From contig OY744467.1 in the NCBI GenBank assembly GCA_963556145.1, positions 124,001 through 188,000 of the forward strand: 64,000 bases of DNA, given 5' to 3'. Below are positions 1-9,219 of this stretch, in pieces. The notes beneath the pieces were generated by a model. It did no database searches and was not told where the DNA came from. It was given only the letters and a program-made list of their open reading frames with translations. The DNA comes from Hygrocybe punicea (Eukaryota > Basidiomycota > Agaricomycetes > Agaricales > Hygrophoraceae). The stretch's first letter is position 1. Each line of letters begins with the position of its first letter. The position numbers were made by a program, and so were the translations under genes.

Positions 1-624
1 GGTCCATTCAGAGTCCGGAAACTGGGGGCACCGCGCCGAATTGAGCAAGGAGGATTTGGCGAGCTTGGGGTCTCGTGAAATGTTTTCGAGCGTCGACAAC
101 GTTTGTTGGAGCGAGACAGAAAGGCGAGACGGCTCCAGCTCTTCTTGGATGACCCACGGCAAAGATTTGAGGTCGAGCTTAGGCTTAGACGATGGCTCGA
201 GCTCTGCTTCGTCACTGGGGCTTCGAGGACGCTTAGGGGCTTTATGAACGGCAGTTTCTTTGTCTGGGGCCGGCGAAGTAACGGGCGACGGCTCCCGCGA
301 CTGTATGGTAGAGTCGTCGGGTCCTGCTGGTCCATGTTCTGCGGAGGAGTTGTCCAAAACAGTCCCTCGGTTCCTGGCATCATCGCGCCGATGGTCGATG
401 TTGTCGAGGATGCGGAGATAGACGGCAAACGTGGACTCGAGGACGTGGTCGCCGAGTCCGAGACCGGTGAGCACATCCTGTATTTCGAGGGTGGCTGAGG
501 CTTTAGAGATGTCTCCAAGCCGGAAACGGTCCATAATGCGAACGCACTCTTTGACCGTTTCCGCGTCGACGGCGCCAATTGGCGTGGGTGTAGAAGGTGA
601 GGGTTCATTTTGTGAATTAGACAT
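1..624 (-). CDS. hypothetical agaricomycete protein, N-terminal part, cut by window edge
   Basis: An uninterrupted reading frame runs on the minus strand from ATG at 622-624 to position 1, so the C-terminus lies outside the window. The visible 208 residues begin MSNSQNEPSP. After a Ser/Pro-rich leader comes a helical stretch (VKECVRIMDRFRLGDISKA, about residues 24-42) and then LEIQDVLTGLGLGDH. A polar middle carries the basic patch KAPKRPRSP, and the end reads PKLAKSSLLNSARCPQFPDSEW. I associate this architecture with a multi-copy agaricomycete protein that often sits upstream of retroelement-like genes, possibly gag-like, but no enzymatic motif is visible. The plus-strand frames here are shadows of it. 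The length, lack of stops and arrayed promoter motif upstream argue for a real gene; function unknown. Confidence 0.6.
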   Translation of the reverse strand, partial: MSNSQNEPSPSTPTPIGAVDAETVKECVRIMDRFRLGDISKASATLEIQDVLTGLGLGDHVLESTFAVYLRILDNIDHRRDDARNRGTVLDNSSAEHGPAGPDDSTIQSREPSPVTSPAPDKETAVHKAPKRPRSPSDEAELEPSSKPKLDLKSLPWVIQEELEPSRLSVSLQQTLSTLENISRDPKLAKSSLLNSARCPQFPDSEWT

Positions 625-831
625 GCAAAATGGGCAGATGGGAGGAACGACGTTTATTGCAGAAATAAGGCAGAGAATAATGGCTGGGAACTGGTTAACT
701 AAAGTAGCAAGAATGGAGAAGCGGGAAGCATACCTCGGAGACGAGACAAGGGGCTTAGGGTGCCCTTGATGTGTTTCCGAGGTATATGACGATGCGCAAG
801 GCAGAAGAATGCACCGGGGGCGATGTAAGGT

Positions 832-935
832 TGACGTCAGCTGGTGACGACAAGCGATGCGTCAGCTGGTGACGACAGGCGGTGCGTCAGCTGGTGACGG
901 CTCAGATATTATAGGCTGCGTCAGCTGGTGACAGC
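832..935 (-). promoter_or_regulatory. four direct repeats with CRE-like and E-box cores upstream of the edge gene
   Basis: The motif GTCAGCTGGTGAC starts at 836, 861, 886 and 920 (spacing 25, 25, 34). Each copy holds CAGCTG, an E-box-type palindrome. The first copy overlaps a perfect TGACGTCA (832-839), the ATF/CREB core. The block is about 210 bp upstream of the minus-strand start at 624, where an upstream activating region or retroelement U3 would sit. Binding is inferred from sequence only. Confidence 0.4.
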
Positions 936-1439
936 AGCGGGGGAACACGCTGGGTGTTGTGGTGAGCGTGAAGGGCACGGCCGTGTGATTAGCCAAATGT
1001 AAACAAGTTTAAAAGGTGAAAAGTAATACAGAAAAGCGCTTACTCATGCATTTCAACATCCCGTACATTCATCCATTGCTAAGAACTCCCTCCCAGCCTC
1101 CCCAAAAATTACTACCCTCGGAAGTGGAATTATCCTCGCAGTTCTGTGTCATCATTATTTCCGAGTCGTGGGCAGCCCCTGCACCCCACCTCCAAGCCCT
1201 ACGCCCTCGACACCTTCGGATTCTGGGTCAGTGTTGCTGCGTTGTTGGGAAGAGTGGTGACCATAGAAAAGTAACGAGTCGTATCGAAACAATGAACAAG
1301 GTCCTACAACGCATTGCAAAGTTTGGGTACGTGAGTGTCACGCCCCGGGAAAACGACAACCTATTACTACAAGAATACTGTCTCAGCTCAAATAGCGTAG
1401 TAGTAATTGGAATGCATCTTACTCAAATCAGGACAATCC

Positions 1440-1894
1440 CCCTTGCCGAAAAGATAATTTCATTAGTTGAAAGTGACGGCCCAAATTCCCAATCCTCCTC
1501 TTGCTCTTCATCACTTGTGGAATCTGGTTGTGAGTAGCACACACAGTGATCAGACACTCGGCGACGACTGACCTATCTCATCCTGGGCATCATTGGGCTT
1601 GGACCCGGCCATCCCCACATTACCGCTCTCACCAACCCCCAACCGACTAGCTCGGCCGCGTTTCGGCGGAGGCCTATCGCCATTGCGTTTCTTGGACTTC
1701 CGTTTTCGCCCCGCCTTGTCAGAGTCGCTCCCCGGTTCAGACTGTCCACCAATATCGTATACTCCTTGGAAGGCGAGAACCAGGAGGGATTGGATAATTT
1801 GGGTGAGCTCAATCTCTTTGCAATCAGATCTGGGCGGGAGTTTTGAAATTCGATACATGTCCGTGAGATCTTGACCTCCTACGCAGCCACACAA
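1440..1894 (-). CDS. hypothetical basic/acidic protein, probably multi-exon fragment
   Basis: The minus-strand frame 1894-1550 contains a predicted helix (ELTQIIQSLLVLAFQGVYD) followed by a strongly basic, nuclear-localisation-like segment (AGRKRKSKKRNGDRPPPKRG). Just downstream, 1530-1440 reads STSDEEQEEDWEFGPSLS and could be a second, acidic exon. No domain was recognised. The first ATG (1894) is followed by a possible intron boundary, and a start at the internal methionine of DMYRISKLPP is equally possible. Composition suggests a nuclear protein. It may be the remnant of a larger gene. Confidence 0.3.
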
Positions 1895-1896
1895 CG

Positions 1897-2369
1897 ATGC
1901 CTGAGCAGCGACTATCCCAATCCGCTATTGACGGCATTTTCGCCAAGCGGCCCGCTGCCGTCGTCGCCTGGGACACGCTAAAACCGTACAGTTTTGCTTT
2001 GCGTCGGGATGTCAGGAATCAGCCCAATCGTCGGGGGTTTATCAGTGACGCAGTGGTTGTTACATCGTTGCGTACTCCAGCAAAGAGTGCCAAAAACGCG
2101 CTTGGACGGACAAGCGACTCCCGCACAAGTCGATCAGCAAGAAGATGAAACAGGTTTTTGATGCTGGTTGGAATCATCTGCGGAATAACAATCATGATGA
2201 GTTTATGCAGGATATAGCAATGGCGAACGTGCCAGAGGTGACATTCAAGGAGGTTGGCAACTGGTTGTGTATATATGATGCTGCAGCGCAAGGGTCCACT
2301 CTTGACGACGGATGTCCCCCGATATTTGTCGGAGCGGCAGGGTCCATTCTACCCGGAAGGTGTGAGTGA
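1897..2369 (+). pseudogene. hypothetical gene fragment in two frames
   Basis: A start at 1897 opens a frame (MPEQRLSQSAIDGIFAKRPA ... AWDTLKPYSFALRRD) ending at 2148. The sense then appears to move to another frame reading DKRLPHKSISKKMKQVFDAG and continuing to 2369 (EVTFKEVGNWLCIYDAAAQG). The two parts read as one degraded gene with a frameshift or unrecognised intron around 2080-2120. No family was recognised. Confidence 0.3.
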
Positions 2370-2490
2370 ATTCATGTCGGAACGCGTCGACTCGTACCTT
2401 CAGCAGATGAGGCCTCGATGAAACTATGTTTTTGACTTCAATTACGTAGTGTAGAAATGCTTTGCTCGCTGTATCCTTTTCGCCTCTAAA

Positions 2491-3021
2491 CTATGGATCA
2501 ACCTCCATACCACTCTCCTCATCCTGCTCTCCGCCTTGCTTGGTGGACCCGTTACAAATATTGCTGACAGGTGCAGATGGATTGGAAGGACGTGGTTGAC
2601 TATTTGTCAACGGCGATGAGGGAGTCCAAGGAGGCGGCAATGGGGATGGGTACGACGCAGAAACTCGCGTGTATTCCCGCAAGCTTTCTCTCACCAGTCC
2701 ATTATGAGCAAAACATTTCTCGCAGATAAGTGCATATCTGGAAGGGGGCACGTTTGCCTCATGGCCATCATCACCCAATAGAGCGTCCGCGAGTTTGTCG
2801 TACCACTGCTTGCGTGGTGGTGGGAACGGTGGGGGAAGGGGAGAAACTGAAGAAAGACGACATGCATGAGGTATATGATTTGAGTACACCCGGAATGGGT
2901 GGTGTCTGGAAGTCGGACGTGGTAGTCGCTGAGGGGTACTAGGTGGCGGTGATTGCGGCTGAACGGGACTTGCTCGACAGTGGATATGCGAGGTTGGTGA
3001 ATCATCGTATCGTTCAATCAA
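2491..3021 (-). pseudogene. Lunapark-family C-terminal fragment (ER three-way-junction protein)
   Basis: The segment QWYDKLADALLGDD followed by RYALICEKCFAHNGLVRES is the signature of the Lunapark zinc-ribbon domain, which stabilises three-way junctions of the tubular ER. The first zinc pair (CEKC) is present. The second pair, normally about 15 residues further on, is replaced by EYTRVSASYPSPLPPPW, so the ribbon cannot close as in the family. The N-terminal transmembrane hairpins are also missing: upstream there is only a Pro-rich leader starting MIERYDDSP. The tail GMEVDP at the stop is typical of the family's acidic C-terminus. I read this as a truncated, diverged copy. It is unlikely to be the functional gene. 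Confidence 0.65.
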
Positions 3022-3356
3022 GTTTTTGGTAGAGTAACAATTTGTTTTCTTTTTGATCTCTTCCTCCTTGGAACGTTGTCTTCAAAAAAGGCAGCAGGGA
3101 GATACAACTTACCTTTGGCATCGCCGATGTTCGTGTACCATAGCTGCACAATTCGGCAAATGAATAGTATTCTGTAATTTGATCATTCGTTGCATGGGCA
3201 CATGCGCTCGAAAAGATGAACATACACAATTGGGCCTATGATCACAGGCGCAGCTGTGAGTGCCTTCCCAACCTGTCTCCCTGCGGTGTCCACTGTTACG
3301 CGAACATGTGATACGGAGAGTTCCGAACCACCCGGTATAAAGTTTCAGAGTTAGTC

Positions 3357-3638
3357 AGGCTTACTATCATCACCCCACACATCGGACAGGCCCAACTTTC
3401 GGCCACCTCGAATTTCTCACTCAATTCTAACTCAATCCACAGCAAACTGGATACAAGACATATAATACATCATATTGTTATTTTAGAAGTGTTTTTTAGG
3501 TGTAAAATGCAGTTTGTGGTTAGGAGAAAAAAAGGCAGTTGGTCACGCTTTGACAGGTGGGGCTCAAATATGCCACTGTGACATTGTGTGACTGGCTGAA
3601 AGCTGGGCCTGCGATGTGTGGGGTGATGATAGTATGCC
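3357..3638. repeat. inverted repeat, MITE-like (arms about 46 bp)
   Basis: The left arm at 3357-3403 (core ACTATCATCACCCCACACAT) and right arm at 3594-3638 are near-perfect reverse complements with a few mismatches, separated by about 190 bp of AT-rich sequence. No coding capacity is evident between them. Target duplications were not identified, so the assignment to a transposon class is open. Confidence 0.55.
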
Positions 3639-3910
3639 TTTTTCACCCTCAAGTGCACACAGGAGACGGGCGAGGATTTTTGTGATCAAATAATAGGTAA
3701 ATATCCAGTCAACATTATTTTCCACAATAGTTTCACAAGTGAGATGAAAGTATTGTAGAAAATAATGTTATGTATTCATACAGAAAATAGTGCATACAGA
3801 AAATAAATTATTTAGGCCTTTATTGTTTCATTATTGTGTACATGTTTCAGAAAAAAAAAGACCCAAATATTTGAATCAGTTTCTCTTTTCTGAATACATG
3901 TTCATAGTGA

Positions 3911-4335
3911 AACAGACCGTTGGGCCGATGTTCAGTGGGGTATTGTTACCCGTGTTAGACTGTTGGGCCAATGTTCAGTGGGGCTATTGTTACCTGTCTC
4001 AGACCATTGGGCCGATATTGTTACCCATCTCAGACTGTTGGGCCAAGGTTCTCTGGGGGTATTGTTACCCGTCTCAGACCGTTGGGCCGATGTTCTTCAG
4101 GAGCATTGTTACCCATCTCAGACTGTTGGGCCGAGATATTTTGGGGACATTGTTACCCGTCCCAGACTGTTGGGCCAAGATGTGTCAGGGATATTGTTAC
4201 CTGTCTCAGACTGTTGGGCCGAGATATTTCGGGGGAATTGTTACCCATCTCAGATTGTTGGGCTGAGGTGTTTTGGGGGCATTGTTACCCCATCTCAGAC
4301 CGTTGGGCCAGGGTTCTGAGGGGGCATTGTTACTC
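3911..4335. repeat. minisatellite, about 40-60 bp unit, roughly nine copies
   Basis: The phrase TTGGGCCGA ... GGGGCATTGTTACCC ... CAGACTG recurs about nine times with variable spacing. The open frames across it are repetitive (LLPVSDCWA-like) in all three phases, which shows they are by-products of the tandem repeat and not a gene. Confidence 0.8.
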
Positions 4336-4449
4336 ATGCAATATGTTCCAGCCAATGAAATATCATTATATAGGCCTGGTAGCAATGCATTGGAAAATTT
4401 GCGCCAAAATCTGACTTGGTGGGATGGTTTAGAGTCATCATATAACCCA

Positions 4450-5325
4450 TGAGATGTCCTGTGCAAATTTTGAACAAAATTGGTGGACCTGTTTTGGAGC
4501 TATAGTGCAAACAAGGGGTAGAAGGTGGTATGAGGAGCACATTGGCATATCTCAAGAATGCATTCACAAAATGGTCTGGGAGATCATTTCAATGGAATGT
4601 GGTGATCAAATAGCCCCCAGAACAAGTAATTTGAGGTTACTAGCTGCCCTGGAACATGTGCTATACAAGGGGGGTATGAGGAGCACATGGGTATATCTTA
4701 AGAATGAATTCATAAAAGGGTCCGGGAGATGGCTCCATTGAGTTCCCATGGTTAAATAACCCTCAGAACAAGTGATTTCAGATTCCTAGCTGGCCAGGAA
4801 CATGTGCTGTACAAGGGGGGTATGAGGAGCACATGGGCATACCTCAAGAATGCATTCACCAAAGTGTCCGGGAGATTGTCTCATTGGAAAGTGGTGATCA
4901 AATAGCCCCCAGCACAAGTTATTTGAGGTTGCTAGCTGGCTAGGAACCTGTGGTATGTCAGGGGGGTATGAGGAGCACATTCCTATATCTCAAGAATGCA
5001 TTCACCAAAGTGTCCGGGAGATCATTTCAATGGAATGTAGTGATCAAACAACCCCCTGGACAAGTAATTTCAGGTTGCTAGCTGGCCCAGAGCATGTGCT
5101 GTACAAGGGGGGTATGAGGAGCACATTGCTATATCTCAGGAATGCATTCATAAAAGAGTCTGGGAGATGGCCCCATTGTGATCCCATAGTGAAATAACCC
5201 CTAGAACAAGTGATTTCAGATCCCTAGCTGGCCAGGAGCATGTGCTATGCTAGGGGGTATGAGGAGCACCTTGGTGTATCTCAAGAATGCATTCACCAAA
5301 GTATCCGGGAGATCATTTCAATGAT
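4450..5325. repeat. 146-bp tandem satellite, six copies
   Basis: The anchor GGTATGAGGAGCAC occurs at 4527, 4673, 4819, 4965, 5111 and 5256, giving spacings of 146, 146, 146, 146 and 145 bp. Units differ in the segment after GGGAGAT. One type reads CATTTCAATGGAATG, another GGCTCCATTGAGTTCCC and a third TGTCTCATTGGAAAG. Their order suggests a three-unit (about 438 bp) higher-order repeat seen twice. The region is otherwise without coding sense. Confidence 0.85.
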
Positions 5326-5658
5326 AGCGACCAACACAACGAATCTATTAAATTTTGGCCTAGATTCTGTTTACATAATACTTATAACCCTTATCATGAG
5401 ACGCTCATGACCACCATGGACGGCACTAGCTTTTAAATGCGCTTGTGGTAACCCAGTTAGAATCCTAAACTTTAAGTTCTGGATTGGTCTGGTGGGATTA
5501 ACCATATTTATCTCTCTTGTGAAAGTGACAGCATGACAATGAAGTACAATACAATCTGTTGTAATATCATTGTGAATAATGTCCATCGCACCGATCAGAC
5601 GTCAGATAACTACCATTCCAGTGATATATGAGCTGGAGATGTAAAATACAAACAGAGG

Positions 5659-6904
5659 CTAAGACTTCCATACATTCCCCAACCATGCCATGGCTCTCCT
5701 GATGTGAACACCTAACTTGATATGCTTCCCTGCCCCTAAAGCACCACTAATCTGTGTTTCATTTTTGTGACGGTCACTGCTATGGCATTGTGAAGATGTT
5801 GGTGTCAAATCATGACAAGACAGGTTGCCTACCGATACCTTTGAGGTATTCTTCGGTTCTGTCCACCAAGTCGTCACTTGGTTTGATCCATGTTGAGAAA
5901 ACAGGGCATGCATGCATTGAGAAACCAGATTATTTTGATTCGCCAATCCTCTCGTGAAAGCTCGTAACTGGAAGCAATCTCTAAGATTGCATAGATCGAG
6001 TTCAAAGTCTATGGGTCTGCACTGCAGGGACCATTTCAGAGCGTCCAGATTAATTTGGGGTTTTCTCGTGGCAGTCATGAGGAAGAACTGAACTGAGGTC
6101 ATGTTGATGGTGAACAAAAGGACTTGAGGTTCCGCTTCGCTGAGTGAGATCTGGTGATAAGTGCATGCTGCACCAGCCATCATGACCTGGTTGAGTGATG
6201 CCACTTCCGTCGCATCAGGCTTTCCTTCCCCAGCACACACACCAAGCCTTGGTAGCACTGAGAGCGACCGTGTTGCACTCTCTTTCTAGCTGATGGGTTA
6301 TGGACCACACGAAATTGGGCATCTGATACTGGCCCATCAACTCGTCTGGCAGTATAGTGCCATAGATACCATTGGCTAGTTTCATCTTGAAGCTACTGTT
6401 GCGAGGGTTAAATCAGCATCTACCACCAACTGCTGTTAGAACTGGGAGTCACCGTAAATTCCACCCATTCCCACCAGGCTGATTAACATCCAGGACCCTG
6501 TTCCAAACCAACTCTTGCCAATCTGATTCCACCTTGTGATGTTGGTCAAGGAACAATTGCGCTTTGTCACATGTCCAAAGCATGTCACCAAGATCCAAAA
6601 TTGTTATGGAACCAAGTTGACCTGGTGAGATAACTTGCAGTCCATTGCTAATGTCTCTCAAAATAGGATTTTCTCTCCAGAGAGGCAGGCGTCCATGAAG
6701 GATGGGCAAGAGTTGGTCAGGAATGTTCTGAAGCTGATAAATCTTAAAAGAAGTCACGAAGCTGACGCTAAGAACATCGGTGCTCACTATGAGATTCAGA
6801 TCTTCCTCAGTGCATTGAATCATTTCATGAAACAAATCTTGAATGTCTTGTGGAACATTGTGAAATGGTAGTGTTGCGAAGACGGTGCAACTCATGTGAA
6901 GCAA
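5659..6904 (-). pseudogene. unrecognised gene, probably broken
   Basis: Two minus-strand open segments (6904-6449 and 6258-5659) are joined by coding-like sequence (LANGIYGTILPDELMGQYQM at about 6380-6330). The frame changes by one base near 6258, where NTVALS must join VLPRLGVCAGEGKPDA. Features visible are a hydrophobic/acidic N-terminal part (VPQDIQDLFHEMIQCTEEDL) and a later DFELDLCNLRDCFQLRAFTR. I do not recognise the family. The single frame break and the surrounding repeats suggest a decayed copy of a dispersed gene. Confidence 0.35.
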
Positions 6905-7439
6905 CCAAACTTTGAAGGATTCCGGGTTGTTGGCAATGCTTCAAAGTTGAAATATTAGTTAATGTTGCATAAAGAAGCATAAGACTAGTGCTGACTGGCT
7001 AGCGCTTCTGTCACTTTTACCGGAGGCAGTGGAACTAATGGTCAGCCTGGAAGTTGGGATTGAGCTACCTAAGTTATCAGAGCTGGTCAATACTCACAGG
7101 CTGGAAGTTGAATGCAACCTATCTAGGCTAGAAGTTGTGGGGCTAGAAGTTGTGGGGCTACATTGATTAGCTCAGAAGTTTATGAATGCAGAGCAAGATC
7201 AGACGTTGTATTGTATGAGTGATGTAAATGTATCATACACCCAATGCTAACCATACACAATAACTTTACAGTAAGATTGAGGTACTTACTGGTTGGGATT
7301 ATGGTCTTGGCTGAACATTGTTCTGGGAGCACAGGTTGAGGTTGAAGTTTGTTAGGGTTAGGTCCAGAAGGAATTGTTCGCAAAATAAAATGCTTATATA
7401 ATATTAAGCGCCTCAATCCTAAACCCCCATGTCAACCTC

Positions 7440-8893
7440 AACCCCAGTTCATGATGACTTAGAGTGCCTCATGGGAGCCAAGCTCTCCCAGGTTTTGTTG
7501 GATCTAACCAGTTTTTATGATCTCCCAGGAACCACTGCACCTTCATCCTCCAAGGTGGAGCAGATTAGGTTGAGGTCATTGTTGCGCTAAATTGTCCAAC
7601 TAAATGTGCTGAATGAATTCATCCCAGACAGAAACTGGTTCACAAGTGTCTCCAAATGAATGAATCAACAAATGGAGCAGAAGGTTATGATAAAATCATT
7701 AATATAGTGGCACAAGCCATACTCAATCCCAGTTAGTACCTTCAAGCTCCTTCAGATGTTGAACTAACATTGGAACCAAAAGTACCTATCAGGTGGGATG
7801 CTGATAGATGGGCAGATAAGGTCAAAATAGGCATCATCAATGAGGCTGGTGATGAAATGTGCATGGACCGGAATCTAAAGGACTACTATCAACAAGAAGA
7901 GTTGGGTCAAGTAGAGTTACCTGCCATCATCACTGACGTTCATGGACAGATTCTGCTGTGGTATCTTCCAAACATCCTTGGCACAGAGATCAAGGTCAGC
8001 TAACTGCATAACCACACAACAAAAAGGGTTTGGCACTGTTAATAATCAATCAACAGGGTGAGATCCACGATGCCGTCAAGATTATCTCCCCACTCTTGGA
8101 AAAAGCCATGGTTCAAAATCAAGCAAAGTTAGCTGGCCAACAACATGACAAGAATACTGCCAAACATGCCTGGTGGACCTCAGCCTTTCACCCACCACCT
8201 TTTCAACCCAAATTCCAAACTGGGGTGGTTGATTTCTCACCAGAATGGTTTGCAAGGGCACATAATGTGAAGTCACCATGAACCCAGGATTCTATGAAGT
8301 GTCTAACCTGACCACTGGCCCAGTAGACATTGGCTTACCAGTCCAACCCATCGATGAGCACAAAGCACCCACTCGTTTCACCCTTCTTGACCAAGCTGGG
8401 TAACCTACACAACCTCTTAGAAGCCATATTATCCATAACACACCCCCAATTGTGACGTGCCGGGAGTCAGGCGATGGATTTGATTAAAACCCAAGAAAAA
8501 CATCCCAGCGTTTCATCCTGGACAACATCCTACTCTGCAGTGGCCGTTATTGTCAATTGAGAAACAAAACGGCACAGAGATCCGGGAGGAGGGCCTACCT
8601 GCTTTGATGCCTTGGTATCGGCAGGCACACACAGTGGTGCTCTACTCAACGTGCCTGATCTTTTGCTTACACTCAAATATGATGCTGGTATGGTGGTACT
8701 AATTGCAGGTCGCCTCCTGTCTCACAGGGTTAGAAAGTGGACTTGGGGAGAGAGAATATGCTTGGCATATTTCATGAGAGACAATGTTCACGAGTGCTAC
8801 AATGTTGACCAGCCAAATTACCAGAACATCAATGACTATCAATCTATGCTCAGCATGGGTTACGCCTCCAGGCAGAAGGGAGAATTAAGTTAG
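7440..8893 (+). pseudogene. TET/JBP-like 2-oxoglutarate/Fe(II) dioxygenase remnant
   Basis: The coding sense runs in pieces: a degraded 5' part (about 7460-7690), then MEPKVPIRWDADRWADKVKI to LPNILGTEIK (7770-7999). An intron of roughly 58 bp follows, then GEIHDAVKIISPLLEKAM to VVDFSPEWFARAHN (about 8058-8270). The C-terminal core at 8534-8893 is the informative part. HRD (8573-8581) is the HxD iron pair, followed by PTCFDALVSAG, a strand with YDAGMVVLIAGRLL, the distal histidine in LLSHRV, and GERICLAYFMRDNVHE. That order (HxD, Gly-rich strand, H, then an Arg-containing strand) is the double-stranded beta-helix layout of basidiomycete TET/JBP proteins, which oxidise 5-methylcytosine. The frame is broken by TGA at 8558-8560 directly before the HRD motif. 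Family assignment rests on motif memory. Confidence 0.5.
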
Positions 8894-9219
8894 GCATGTT
8901 GCTCGCATATATTTTCACATTTATTATACAAGTTTTATACAAGTTTAGAATATCCTCAGGGTCAGTTGTTTGAGAGACTTTCAAAGCAAGGCTGGCTCTG
9001 TTTGTGAGGTGAGATGACTTGAGGGCACCTGAGTAGTGGTCCTGCTTGCCAGGAAACTCTTGTCCCACCAGGTCCCTATGTGGTCTCACAGTGAAAGGTC
9101 ACAATGTGAATAAATGCATGCGTTTAGTCTCGAGCACAAAAACACGTAAAGTCGAAAGCCCAGTAAATATAAGTGTAGTACAAACATGCTGATGGATATA
9201 TTAAAACTAATAAAAGAAG

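Noticed and set aside
1016..1537. Plus-strand frame of 173 residues as a gene
   Set aside because: Composition is irregular, and part of it is antisense to acidic coding-like sequence on the minus strand; no domain seen.
3911..5325. CRISPR-like array
   Set aside because: Tandem units are contiguous satellites without unique spacers, and the genome is eukaryotic.
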